A stretch of 64,000 bases of DNA from Halobacteriales archaeon QS_8_69_26 (GTDB taxonomy: Archaea; Halobacteriota; Halobacteria; Halobacteriales; SW-7-71-33): contig PXRX01000023.1 of the NCBI GenBank assembly GCA_003023195.1, positions 62,001 to 126,000 on the forward strand. Reading direction: 5' to 3'. This document shows positions 1 through 8,226 of the stretch, piece after piece (the stretch's first letter is position 1; each line of letters opens with the position of its first letter). A model generated the notes under the pieces. The model did not search any database. It was not told the DNA's origin and worked only from the letters and a program-made list of their open reading frames with translations. The position numbers were made by a program, and so were the translations under genes.

Positions 1-2
1 CC

Positions 3-83
3 AGGCTCGGATTGCCCCAGGCCGGTACAGCCAGCCAACAACAGGGCAACAACAACGACCCCGAAAAGGAGGAGCCGTCGTGA
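3..83 (+). CDS. C-terminal end of an unidentified protein (partial)
   Basis: The first 83 bases are open in one frame and end in TGA; the tail reads TASQQQGNNNDPEKEEPS, an acidic, Gln/Asn-rich end typical of haloarchaeal proteins. The rest of the gene lies before the window, so no function can be given. The following 135 bases are AT-richer and hold no gene that I can support. Confidence 0.45.
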   Translation, partial: RLGLPQAGTASQQQGNNNDPEKEEPS

Positions 84-218
84 GGGACACACCATACGCC
101 AATTATTTAGTTGCATGGTATAATGGGGTTTGGAAACTTAAATATACGCTTCACCGAGGAAATCGTCGATCTACCAAGACAGTACCGATCGACTGGAGTA
201 CCAATGAGGGCCGTACCG

Positions 219-758
219 TCAGGCGAACTCCGGGACCCGGTCGTCGTACCCCTCGTCGTGGGCACGTTCGATGATGGACATCACGAGGTCCGTCTTCGCC
301 TTCGTGTAGGCGTGGTGGTCGTCGCCGTGTTCCTCGACGGCCTCGCGTTTGACGCGTTCGTACTCGCGGCGGGCGTCCTCGTTCTCGCGCAGGTAGTCCC
401 GGAAGACTAGCTGGTTTCGCACCTTCACGTCGTCGCGGGTGTGCATCTTGACGAAGACGGCCTCCTCGTCGCCCCAGTCGATGACCACCATCGACTCCTC
501 GTCCTCGTCGTCCGCCTCGATGACGTGGTCCCCCTCGGCCAGGGCCTCCGCGGCGGCCCGCATCGATCCGTAGTCCTCGTAGACGGCGATGACGTCCAGG
601 GTCGGCTTGCCGGGCACGTCGGGGATGGCGGTGCTCCCGACGTGGAAGACACCCAGGAGGCCGTCGTCCGACGCCTCCTCCACTCGCTCGCGTTCGGTCT
701 CGTAGCGGTCCGTCCACAGCGGGTCGGGTTCGAGCCACACGTCCTCTTTGGGATCCAT
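219..758 (-). CDS. GrpB-like / UPF0157 family protein
   Basis: A 179-residue protein of the GrpB (UPF0157) family, distant relatives of nucleotidyltransferases. The family signature is visible around residues 40-58 as HVGSTAIPDVPGKPTLDV, followed by the acidic strand positions expected for the fold. The C-terminal half is helical and charged, with a run of Tyr/Glu/Arg (REYERVKREAVEEHGDD). The physiological substrate is unknown for most members. It stands alone; the divergent neighbour is a Rieske protein. Length is normal for the family, and the ATG at 758 is the only reasonable start. Confidence 0.85.
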   Translation of the reverse strand: MDPKEDVWLEPDPLWTDRYETERERVEEASDDGLLGVFHVGSTAIPDVPGKPTLDVIAVYEDYGSMRAAAEALAEGDHVIEADDEDEESMVVIDWGDEEAVFVKMHTRDDVKVRNQLVFRDYLRENEDARREYERVKREAVEEHGDDHHAYTKAKTDLVMSIIERAHDEGYDDRVPEFA

Positions 759-932
759 TGGGCGCGACGATCGGTAGCAGCTGCTAACAGAAATAATTTA
801 TGACTGAAATTGAATTTACTTCTTGCTTACTTTTTCGCACTGCTCACTTTTATGCGTTTCGGACCGGGCGGTCCCCGGCGGGACTCGCGCCGTCCGACAG
901 GGATTTCACCCTGCAACGTACACCGGTGGCCC

Positions 933-1427
933 ATGGCCGGTCGCTACCGACTGACGAGCGTCGAGGACGTCGTCGAGGAGGGGTCCTGGCTGTTCACGGT
1001 GCGGGACGAACACGGCAACGACGAGGAAGTCTTCCTGGTTCCCTGCGGGAACGGGACCGATACGGACGGCGAGAACGGGACCGATCCCGATGGCGGGCGG
1101 GACGCGGGCGACGACGCTCCGGGCGTCGAGGCGTGGGTCAACCGGTGTACCCACGAGGCACAGCGACTCCATCGGGAGGGGATCGGTGCGGTGGTCCGGA
1201 ACGGTGGAATCGTCTGCCCGAAGCACGGGTCCACCTTCGACGCCTGTTCCGGGTACTGCGACAACGGGGACGCCGCCGACACGACCCTCGTCTCGGTTGA
1301 CGTGACCGTCGAGGACGGGTCGGTCTACCTGACCGACGACGACGTGACCTTCCTCGCCCCGGGATCGGCCGTCGACGACGATGACGACGACGAGGGACCG
1401 AGTTCCACCTCGCACCTGCAACTCTGA
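933..1427 (+). CDS. Rieske [2Fe-2S] domain protein
   Basis: A 164-residue soluble Rieske-type iron-sulfur protein. Cluster ligands are C72-T-H74 and C95-P-K-H98, followed by GSTFDACSGYC, the usual pattern of Rieske ferredoxins that pass electrons to oxygenases or assemble with reductases. Acidic insertions at residues 39-65 and a poly-Asp C-terminus (about residues 150-156) are halophilic embellishments. I chose the ATG at 933 because it begins the conserved fold; the frame is open for another 41 codons upstream, but those residues are not haloarchaeal in composition. The 790-860 stretch before it is AT-rich and probably holds the promoter. Partner enzyme unknown. Confidence 0.85.
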   Translation: MAGRYRLTSVEDVVEEGSWLFTVRDEHGNDEEVFLVPCGNGTDTDGENGTDPDGGRDAGDDAPGVEAWVNRCTHEAQRLHREGIGAVVRNGGIVCPKHGSTFDACSGYCDNGDAADTTLVSVDVTVEDGSVYLTDDDVTFLAPGSAVDDDDDDEGPSSTSHLQL

Positions 1428-1460
1428 GGATGTGGATCCCCCGCGAATAGGAAACCGCCC

Positions 1461-2441
1461 CTACGTCCACCGGTCGAGGCCCGTCTGGACCGCCGACTTC
1501 CGGATCCGTTCGAACCCACGTTCGACCTCGTCGTCGTGGACGCCCCACTCCTCTACCACGTACTCGCGGGCGGCGTCGACGTCGGGGGTGATGTCGTCGT
1601 CGAACGCGACGTCCTCGTCGACGTTCGGGTCGAGGAACAGCGTCCGGACCAGGTCGGCGTCCGGGATGGTGTCTCCGCGAGCCTCCAGCACCGACCAGAG
1701 GTCGCCGTGCTCTTTGATTTCCGAGATGGCGGTCTTCGGGCCGACACCGGAAATCCCGTCGTTGAAGTCCGTCCCGATGAGGATGGCGGCGTCGACCAGT
1801 TGTTCGTAGGTGATCCCGTGGTCGTCCAGTGTGGCGTCGAGGTCCATCAACTCGGGGTCGCCCTTGCTCGTCAACTGGCGGAGGGTCAGGGGCGCGCCGA
1901 ACAGGAGGGCGTCGTAGTCCTCGGTGCCGACGTAGTCGACCGACCCGTGGCGGGCCACGTGGGCCGCCTGCGCTTCACCCTCCGCGGGGGCCTCGATTAC
2001 CGGGACGTCGAGCAACCGGAGCACCTCGCGGCTCGTCTCCTGGATGACGTCGGTGAGTCGCTGGGTGCGGCTCTCGAGGGTGGCGACCCGCACGTCGTCG
2101 CCCTCCTCGCGGGCCTCCTCCAGTTGCTCCTCGTAGTGCTCGCGCTGTTCGCGGCGGCGTTCTACCTCCTCGGTCTTCAGTTCGCTCGGTCCCCCGTCGA
2201 AGACGAACACCGGCGTGATCCCGTGTTCGAAGAACTTCGGCAGCCCCTGGACGATCCCGACGAGGTTGGCGACTTCCGTCCCGTCCCCGGTCGTGTACGC
2301 CTCGTCGGGGGTGAACCGCACCGTCGTCGTCAGGTAGCGGTACAGCCAGTTGTGGGCGTCGACCGCGACGACCGACCCCTCCAGATCCGCGAACGGGACC
2401 GTCTCTATGGCGGCCAGGTCCCGGAGCGCTGCGTTTCCCAT
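1461..2441 (-). CDS. fen: flap endonuclease FEN1
   Basis: Structure-specific nuclease that removes 5' flaps during Okazaki-fragment maturation and base-excision repair. At 326 residues it has the full XPG-N and XPG-I domains. Acidic active-site residues are visible: D28 (VAVDAH), D82 (FVFDGG), E154/E156 (APAEGEAQA), D175/D177 (TEDYDA), D225/D228 (GTDFND). A helix-hairpin-helix [10 protein letters not shown] follows. The C-terminus QTGLDRWT is a PCNA-interacting (PIP) motif ending the protein, with W in place of the usual aromatic pair. Monocistronic; divergent from the cold-shock gene. Confidence 0.96.
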   Translation of the reverse strand: MGNAALRDLAAIETVPFADLEGSVVAVDAHNWLYRYLTTTVRFTPDEAYTTGDGTEVANLVGIVQGLPKFFEHGITPVFVFDGGPSELKTEEVERRREQREHYEEQLEEAREEGDDVRVATLESRTQRLTDVIQETSREVLRLLDVPVIEAPAEGEAQAAHVARHGSVDYVGTEDYDALLFGAPLTLRQLTSKGDPELMDLDATLDDHGITYEQLVDAAILIGTDFNDGISGVGPKTAISEIKEHGDLWSVLEARGDTIPDADLVRTLFLDPNVDEDVAFDDDITPDVDAAREYVVEEWGVHDDEVERGFERIRKSAVQTGLDRWT

Positions 2442-2461
2442 CGCTATTCCGTAGTGGTGGC

Positions 2462-2523
2462 GGGTCTTTGAAGGATCCGGGATCGGGATGGTAGCGGGGT
2501 CTTCGACGGATCCGGGATCGGAC
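2462..2523. repeat. two imperfect 27-bp direct copies upstream of fen
   Basis: Copies begin at 2462 and 2497 (35 bp apart), each built on GGGTCTT-N4-GGATCCGGGATCGG. They lie in the fen promoter region, between fen and the cold-shock gene. Function unknown; the GGATC-rich wording recurs in many spacers of this genome, so a regulatory role is not implied. Confidence 0.6.
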
Positions 2524-2613
2524 CGTCGATCCCAGGCGCCCGGTCGGAGTATACACCTTCACCCTGGCCGGAGGGTATTTACGCGAGTACCGGGATAGAA
2601 ACGGTGAGGTACG

Positions 2614-2808
2614 ATGGCAACAGGCACGGTGGCGTTCTTCCACGACAGGAAGGGCTACGGATTCATCGAGACGGACGAGGCGGACGAGGACGTCTTCTTC
2701 CACATGGAGGACGTCGGCGGCCCCGACCTCGAAGAGGGCCAGGAGGTCGAGTTCGAGATAGAACAGGCCGAGAAGGGGCCGCGCGCGAAGAGCCTCGAAC
2801 GGGTGTAG
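2614..2808 (+). CDS. cspA: cold-shock domain protein
   Basis: A 64-residue CspA-type OB-fold protein that binds single-stranded nucleic acid and can act as an RNA chaperone. The RNP1-like motif KGYGFIE and the RNP2-like VFFHM are both present at the expected spacing, and the length is that of a single cold-shock domain. A GGTGAGGT sequence about 5-12 nt before the ATG and an upstream TATTTAC box suggest a short-leadered monocistronic mRNA. Confidence 0.95.
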   Translation: MATGTVAFFHDRKGYGFIETDEADEDVFFHMEDVGGPDLEEGQEVEFEIEQAEKGPRAKSLERV

Positions 2809-2820
2809 CGGCCCCGCCGT

Positions 2821-3381
2821 TCACTCCGAGCCCCCCACCGTCCGGTCCCCGGGCGGCCCAGCCTCGCGCTTGTCCGAGACGAACCGCCGTTCCTCCTCCT
2901 CCAGGTTCCGGTCGAGAAACAGCGACAGCCCCGCCTCGTACCGGTCGGGATCCGCCGGCGCCTCGCTGTCGAGGTCACGCTCCAGCACTAGCTCCGCAAT
3001 CCCGGTCTCCTCGCCGGTGTACCGGAACCCGGCCCGGTACAGGGCGTGGTAGGCGAACGGGTTGTTGACCGCGATCCGCACCAGTTCGTACCCCCGCTCG
3101 CGGGCCCTGTCGACGACGAACTCGACGAGTCGGGGTCCGATCCCCGCCCCGCGACGGTCGGCCCGGACGGTAACGTACCGGAGCCACATGGTCGACGGGT
3201 CGGTCCGGTCCTCGTTGAACGCGACTGCCGCGACCACCTCGTCGTTCTCCCGGGCGACGGCCTTGCCGGTCGAGGACATCACGAACTTCCCCGCGTAGCT
3301 GAACTCCCGGTAGTCCAGTCGCAGGGTCGGACCGTCCGGTGGCCACCCCAGCAGTTCGAGGTCGAGGTCCGGTCCGCTCAT
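2821..3381 (-). CDS. GNAT-family N-acetyltransferase
   Basis: A 186-residue acetyl-CoA-dependent N-acetyltransferase of the GNAT superfamily. The strand-4/motif-A region reads LRYVTVRADRRGAGIGPRL, carrying the R/Q-x-x-G-x-G/A pyrophosphate loop (RRGAGIG), and the motif-B region NNPFAYHALYRAGFRYTG is also recognisable. Substrate cannot be told. A charged helical tail of about 45 residues follows the fold. It is convergent with the cold-shock gene (only 12 bp between the stops). Confidence 0.88.
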   Translation of the reverse strand: MSGPDLDLELLGWPPDGPTLRLDYREFSYAGKFVMSSTGKAVARENDEVVAAVAFNEDRTDPSTMWLRYVTVRADRRGAGIGPRLVEFVVDRARERGYELVRIAVNNPFAYHALYRAGFRYTGEETGIAELVLERDLDSEAPADPDRYEAGLSLFLDRNLEEEERRFVSDKREAGPPGDRTVGGSE

Positions 3382-3438
3382 ATTGCCGTCCGTACCTCAG
3401 TCCCCCAGGTATTTACTTCCCCTCGGGAACGTTCGGAC

Positions 3439-4542
3439 ATGCAACTGCCCGATCCGCCGTGGGGACGCGTCGTCCGGGTGCGGGGGACCGAACGGAACCG
3501 AACCGAGGACCGGGTGACGGATCCCTCGGACGGTTCCAGGGATATCTCGGAAGAGTCGCCGGACTGCTCCGATCGAACCCTGCTGACCGACGGGTCGGGG
3601 GACCCCGACGGGGACGACGACGCGGGGGGTGACCCGGGTGCGGGTCCGGACGACGGACTCGGTGAAGGGGCCGAGGACGAACCGGAGACGGTCACCAAGG
3701 ACGTCTCGGAGTTCGGTCCCGAGGAGTTCCGTCGCGAGGCCGAGGAGTTCGCCGCCGCCCACGGGGACAAGGGGTTCGACTTCACCGTCGCGTCGCTGGA
3801 GGCGCTCGACGACTACGCGCTCGAACAGGCCGGGATCCTCGGCGTCCTCGGGGAGGAGGCCGACGACCGACTGTTCGACGAGGCGACCGCGGGGTTCGTC
3901 CTCCGGTTCGGGAGCTACTTCGGCGAGGTGCTGGTCCGGGAGTTCGACGCCGAGTGGGGGCGGGACGGCGAGGACGTCCACGTGGCGGTCCCCGCCGGCG
4001 AGTACACCGTCGAACTCTCGCCCCTGGAGGCGGCACTGACCGCGCTCCGGGAGGCACCCCGGTTCGCGGACCTGGCCGCCGACCTCCAGGACACCGTCGA
4101 GGACGCCGAGGCGGGCGACCTATCGCTCGGCGGGCCGGCGTCGCTCCACGAGGAGGTCAGGGGGGAGGCCGAGGACCTGGTCGAGTTCTGGACGGAGTAC
4201 GACCTGGACTACTCTCCCGACTCGCTCCCGGAACTCGAAATACTGGTCGACGCGGCCTGGGAGAACGACCGGTACGAGGACGCCGAGTACGGCGGCGACC
4301 GCGAACAGGACGTCGCCTTCACCCGCGTCGTCCGCCAGGTGGGGAGCTACTTCGGCGAGGTGCTGGTCCGGTCGCTCGACGCCGACTGGGTCCAGGACGA
4401 GACGACCGTGGTCGAGGTCCGGGGCCCCGACGGGGCCACGAACGTGGACGTCTTCGGCGTCGCCGAGGACAGTCTCACCGGCCCCTCAAGGTTCGTGGAA
4501 CCGTACGACGCCGCCCGGGAGGACGTCGGAATCGAGGACTGA
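3439..4542 (+). CDS. haloarchaeal protein with internally duplicated domain, function unknown
   Basis: A 367-residue acidic protein that I cannot assign. Residues about 1-85 are low-complexity and Asp/Gly-rich. After that, two related halves can be aligned: the segment around GSYFGEVLVREFDAEW and, about 145 residues later, GSYFGEVLVRSLDADW, each preceded by a helical stretch with a conserved ASLEALDDYA / DSLPELEILVDAA-like start. This is an internal duplication of a roughly 130-residue alpha/beta unit. No signal peptide or membrane segment. The ATG at 3439 is preferred over upstream in-frame starts because the sequence before it overlaps the promoter of the neighbour. Confidence 0.7.
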   Translation: MQLPDPPWGRVVRVRGTERNRTEDRVTDPSDGSRDISEESPDCSDRTLLTDGSGDPDGDDDAGGDPGAGPDDGLGEGAEDEPETVTKDVSEFGPEEFRREAEEFAAAHGDKGFDFTVASLEALDDYALEQAGILGVLGEEADDRLFDEATAGFVLRFGSYFGEVLVREFDAEWGRDGEDVHVAVPAGEYTVELSPLEAALTALREAPRFADLAADLQDTVEDAEAGDLSLGGPASLHEEVRGEAEDLVEFWTEYDLDYSPDSLPELEILVDAAWENDRYEDAEYGGDREQDVAFTRVVRQVGSYFGEVLVRSLDADWVQDETTVVEVRGPDGATNVDVFGVAEDSLTGPSRFVEPYDAAREDVGIED

Positions 4543-4573
4543 CCGGGTCGATCCGCGGTCCCCCGGTCGACGA

Positions 4574-5527
4574 CTACCGCGAGATGCCGTCGGCCCCGCC
4601 TTCGACGACATGGCGGACCTGTTCCGGGGTGACGACCGCGACGTCGCCGGGGATCCCTCGCTTCAGCGCGGCCGTGGCCGCACCGTACTCCAGGGCCTCG
4701 TCGGTCCCGCCGCCCGCGAGGCGTCGTGCGAGGTACCCCCCGACGAACGCGTCGCCGCTCCCGACCGGGTGGGCCGACCCCGCCGGGAAGGCGTCCTGGT
4801 CGTGGACCGCGCCGTCTCGCACGGCGAGGGCACCCTCCTCGCCGCGGGTGAGCACCGCAGTTCCGAGGTCGTAGTCGTCGGCGAAGCCGGCCGCCACCTC
4901 GGCGGGGTCGCCCGCCCTGTCGAAGACCGCGTCGGCGTCGCGTTCGGCGACGAACAGCAGGTCCACGTCGGGGAGCAGGTCCGAGAGCGTCTCCCGTGCG
5001 GCCGTCGGCGTCCACAGTTTCGCCCGGTAGTTCACGTCGAAAGCGGTGAGGGTCCCCGCCCCGCGGGCGGTCGCCAGTAGCTCACCCGTGGTCGCCGCCA
5101 GGGTGTCCGAGAGCGCCGGCGTGATCCCGGTGACGAAGAAGGCGTCGGCCGCCCGGATCCGCTCGACCGGGAGTTCGTCGGGGGTGGCGGTCCGGACTGG
5201 CGCGCCGGTCCGGTCGTAGGTCACCTCGGAAGCCAGGGGTTCGGGACCGTCCTCCAGGTAGTAGAGGCCCTGCCGCCCCTCGTCGCTCCAGGTCACCAGC
5301 GGTTCGACGCCGTGGCGGCGGACGCCGTCGACGACCCGCCGTCCCGGCGGCGAGTCCGGGAGCTTCGAGGTCCAGGCCGCGTCGAGGCCGAGACGCGCCG
5401 CCGTCACCGCGACGTTGCTCTCGGCTCCGCCGACGTGGACCGCCATCTCCCCGGTCGTCTCCACTCGCCCGTCGCCCGGCGGCGTGAACCGCAACATCGT
5501 CTCGCCGAACGTGACGATACTCGCCAT
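4574..5527 (-). CDS. kdgK: 2-keto-3-deoxygluconate kinase (PfkB family)
   Basis: ATP-dependent sugar kinase of the ribokinase/PfkB family, 317 residues, phosphorylating 2-keto-3-deoxygluconate (KDG) to KDPG in the semi-phosphorylative Entner-Doudoroff route. Seen: N-terminal FGETMLRFTPPG and GGAESNVAVTAARLG (PfkB signature 1), and the C-terminal HPVGSGDAFVGGYL with the catalytic base Asp in GSGDAF. The assignment to KDG rather than another sugar rests on neighbours (gluconate dehydratase, KDG aldolase, glucose dehydrogenase) and on the KdgK-like N-terminus. Start taken at the ATG 5527 (MASIVTFGE), since the 12 residues before it are not conserved in character. Confidence 0.88.
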   Translation of the reverse strand: MASIVTFGETMLRFTPPGDGRVETTGEMAVHVGGAESNVAVTAARLGLDAAWTSKLPDSPPGRRVVDGVRRHGVEPLVTWSDEGRQGLYYLEDGPEPLASEVTYDRTGAPVRTATPDELPVERIRAADAFFVTGITPALSDTLAATTGELLATARGAGTLTAFDVNYRAKLWTPTAARETLSDLLPDVDLLFVAERDADAVFDRAGDPAEVAAGFADDYDLGTAVLTRGEEGALAVRDGAVHDQDAFPAGSAHPVGSGDAFVGGYLARRLAGGGTDEALEYGAATAALKRGIPGDVAVVTPEQVRHVVEGGADGISR

Positions 5528-5666
5528 ACGGCTCCATCCGGCGGCGGTCGTCATAAGCGACACCCACGAGTGGCGGGCCTCGCGGGGGAGTCGGTCTTGC
5601 GGATTCGAGTGGGCGGATCGCCCCCGGATCCGGGTCGATGCTCCGGCGGATCGGGGTGGTCCGAGC

Positions 5667-6752
5667 CTATCGCTCCAGCACGTCCGGTCGCTCGAACGTC
5701 TCGTCGTAGTCGACGGCCCCGACGCGCCGGGTCGGCCAGTCGTCCGTCCGGGTCAGGGTCTCGTACCCGCCCTCGCGCACGAGGACCGTGTCCTCGCTCT
5801 TGGCGCCGTGGACCGTCGGGTTCCAGGCGTAGGCCATCGGGATCCGTACGGGGTCGGGCGAGTCGGGGGTCGCTATCCACTCCCGGCCGGCGAACCCGGC
5901 AGCGCCTCCCTGGTGGTGGGACCGCCACTCCTCGGGGTACCCCTCCTCGGCGTAGGCGTGCCGGACCGCGTCGAACACCGCCCCGGCGTCCCCGCCCCGC
6001 CGGCCGACGGCCCGCGTGGCGGCGAGCGCCGTCGCCTCTACCCGGGCGGCGCTCCGGTGGCGCTCGCGCAACCACGACGGGGGGTCGAAGGCCACGGTGC
6101 GGGTGCAACTCGCGAACAGCCCGCCCCGCGTGGTGGTGACCGAGACCAGCGCGTAGTCGCCCAGTCGCACGTCCTTGGGTGTGAAGTGGCGGTAGCGACC
6201 CGCCCGCTCCGCCCCGCCCACCAGCGCGACCGGTGCGTCGATCCCTCGCTCGGCCAGGGATCCGCGGAGTCGGGCGGCCACCGCGCGTTCGGTGTCCTCG
6301 CGGGCGGCGTCGCGACAGACCGCCTCGACCGCGGCGGCCGTCTCGGTCCCCAGTCGGCGGTACCGGCGGACGTCGTCCGAGGTGAGCGGTTGCCGGAGCC
6401 CCGAGGCGTCGACGTCGTCGAACCCCGGGACTGGGAAGTCTGCGGCCGCGGGGTCGGGGCTCCGGTCGGCCACCGCCTCGGCCAGCGACCGCTCGTGCCA
6501 GGGGTAGGTCTCGACCGCCACGGGGTCGGGCAGTTCCTCGGCCGCCAGGCGCGGTCCCTCGATGTCGTCCGTGACGACGGTCACCCCGTCGCCGTCGTAG
6601 CCGGCGGCCGCGACCCCCACCTCGGCCGCCCTGTCGACGCGGTTGTCGCCCCCGGTCAGCCACGCGAACCCGTTCGGGCGGGCGAACCAGACGGCGGAGA
6701 GATCCCCCTCGGCGAGGTAGCTGTCCAGTCGGTCCAGCTTTCTCTCGTCCAC
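5667..6752 (-). CDS. M24-type aminopeptidase/creatinase-fold protein lacking metal ligands
   Basis: A 361-residue protein with the two-domain creatinase/Xaa-Pro peptidase architecture: N-terminal domain to about residue 115, pita-bread fold after. In classical M24 peptidases the first metal Asp lies in GDxVxxD and the second in SDxTRT; here the matching positions are S204 (GDYALVSV) and C216 (SCTRT), so both Asp are missing, while HHQGGA and a late KSEDTV glutamate remain. It is therefore probably metal-free (as creatinase is) or non-catalytic. It sits inside the KDG gene cluster on the same strand, which may or may not be functional. Substrate unknown. Confidence 0.8.
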   Translation of the reverse strand: MDERKLDRLDSYLAEGDLSAVWFARPNGFAWLTGGDNRVDRAAEVGVAAAGYDGDGVTVVTDDIEGPRLAAEELPDPVAVETYPWHERSLAEAVADRSPDPAAADFPVPGFDDVDASGLRQPLTSDDVRRYRRLGTETAAAVEAVCRDAAREDTERAVAARLRGSLAERGIDAPVALVGGAERAGRYRHFTPKDVRLGDYALVSVTTTRGGLFASCTRTVAFDPPSWLRERHRSAARVEATALAATRAVGRRGGDAGAVFDAVRHAYAEEGYPEEWRSHHQGGAAGFAGREWIATPDSPDPVRIPMAYAWNPTVHGAKSEDTVLVREGGYETLTRTDDWPTRRVGAVDYDETFERPDVLER

Positions 6753-6822
6753 GCCCGATCCTTCGGGCGCTGACTGTTGAAGGTTGGCACCCGTTCGCGG
6801 CCCGGGTGGTCTCCGCCGTCCG

Positions 6823-8115
6823 TCAGGCCTCGTCGAAGAGCGTCTCGCCCTCGACGAGGTGGTCCGCGACGACGTCCACGTCGAGGGTCACGCCGAGGCC
6901 CGGTTCCTCGGGCACCTCGATCCGTCCCTCCTCGATGACCGGTCCCTCGACGAGGTCCTCCCACCAGGGCAGTTCGTAGGAGTGGAACTCGACGGCCAGG
7001 GCGTTCGGGACGGCGGCGGCGACGTGGGCGCTGGCGACGGTGCCGACGGGCGAGGCGACGTTGTGCATCGCCACCGGCACGTAGTAGGTGTCGGCCAGGT
7101 CCGCTATCTTCCGCGTCTCGCGCATCCCGCCGACCTTGGGCATGTCCGGTGCGATGAGGTCGACCGCGCTCTCCTCCAGGAGTCGACGCTGCCCGTGCTT
7201 TCGGTAGCGGTTCTCGCCCGCCGCGATGGGCGTCGTCGTCCCCCGGGTCACGTCCGCCTGGACGTCGATGTTCTCCGGGGGGACCGGGTCCTCCAGCCAC
7301 CAGACGTCGTACTCCTCCAGGCGGTCGGCGAGTCGTTTGGCGCTCCCGGCGGCGTAGCTCCAGTGACAGTCGAAGGCCACGTCGGCCCGGTCGCCGACCC
7401 GTTCGGTGACCGCCTCGACGATCCGTGCCTTGTGTTCTATCTCGGGACCGCGGAGGTGCCGGTTCGCCCGGTCCTTCGTGTGGCCCGAGGGCACGTCGAG
7501 GTCGAACTTCAGGGCGTCGAAGCCCAGTTCCTCGACGACGCGCTCGGCCTCCCGGGCGCAGGCCTCGGCGTGGGTCGCCTCGGTCGCGACGTCCTCGGGG
7601 TCCTCCGTGTCGGGGACCGCCTCCGTCTCCTCGCCCGCGTGGCAGTCGTTGTAGACCCGGACCTCGTCGCGGTACTTCCCGCCCAGGAGCTGGTAGGCGG
7701 GCACGTCCAGGAGCTTCCCGGCCAGGTCGTGCAGGGCCACCTCGATGCCCGAGATGGCGGTGACGGTCACGCCCGCCAGCGATCCCTCGCCGGAGGTCCG
7801 CTGGACCAGGTGTTCGTAGAGCCGGTCGATGTCCAGCGGGTTCTCGCCGACGACGAACGGGGCCATCCGCTCTATCATCTCGGGGACGCCGGCACCCCAG
7901 TAGGCCTCGCCGGTGCCGACGACGCCCGCGTCGGTGTAGACCCGGACGAGCGTCCAGGGGAAGTTGCCGTCGACCATCGCCGTCTGGACGTCGGTGATCT
8001 CGACGTCCCGCCCTTCGCCGCGGGACCGCTCGACGCCCATCGCCTCGGACGAGAGGTCCCGCATCGTGTACTCCGCGTTCGGGTCGCGCAAAGTTCGGTA
8101 GTTTCTGTCGCTCAT
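6823..8115 (-). CDS. gad: gluconate/galactonate dehydratase (enolase superfamily)
   Basis: A 430-residue mandelate-racemase/muconate-lactonizing-group dehydratase, converting D-gluconate (possibly also galactonate) to 2-keto-3-deoxygluconate. Seen: lysine in DALKFDLD, Mg ligands in AFDCHWSY (Asp), WWLEDPVPP (Glu) and IAAGENRYR (Glu), then a late MHNVASPVGT histidine and a terminal EFHSYELPWWED that resembles archaeal gluconate dehydratases. Neighbouring kdgA, kdgK and gdh support this substrate. The first about 35 residues are charged and poorly conserved in look, so an internal ATG (residue 17 or 26) is possible. Confidence 0.87.
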   Translation of the reverse strand: MSDRNYRTLRDPNAEYTMRDLSSEAMGVERSRGEGRDVEITDVQTAMVDGNFPWTLVRVYTDAGVVGTGEAYWGAGVPEMIERMAPFVVGENPLDIDRLYEHLVQRTSGEGSLAGVTVTAISGIEVALHDLAGKLLDVPAYQLLGGKYRDEVRVYNDCHAGEETEAVPDTEDPEDVATEATHAEACAREAERVVEELGFDALKFDLDVPSGHTKDRANRHLRGPEIEHKARIVEAVTERVGDRADVAFDCHWSYAAGSAKRLADRLEEYDVWWLEDPVPPENIDVQADVTRGTTTPIAAGENRYRKHGQRRLLEESAVDLIAPDMPKVGGMRETRKIADLADTYYVPVAMHNVASPVGTVASAHVAAAVPNALAVEFHSYELPWWEDLVEGPVIEEGRIEVPEEPGLGVTLDVDVVADHLVEGETLFDEA

Positions 8116-8226
8116 GGTGGGTTCTGATCACTCCGTCGGTATCGGTCCGTGGTAGTCGGTCGGTGTCGGATCGATCCGTCGGGATCGGTGGGTGGTGGTC
8201 GGTCGGTGTCGGTCGATGTCGGTCGC
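8116..8226. other. GTCGGTCGGTGTCGG-rich low-complexity spacer
   Basis: The 111-bp spacer between the aldolase gene and the dehydratase gene is made of overlapping short repeats of GTCGGT and GGATCGG units (for example GTCGGTCGGTGTCGG twice). No ORF and no clear TATA box are visible, so the dehydratase is likely co-transcribed with the upstream kdgA. Confidence 0.5.

Noticed and set aside
2462-2523. 27-bp copies upstream of fen as an operator
   Set aside because: GGATC-rich words recur in many spacers here, and the copies lack symmetry; kept only as a repeat.
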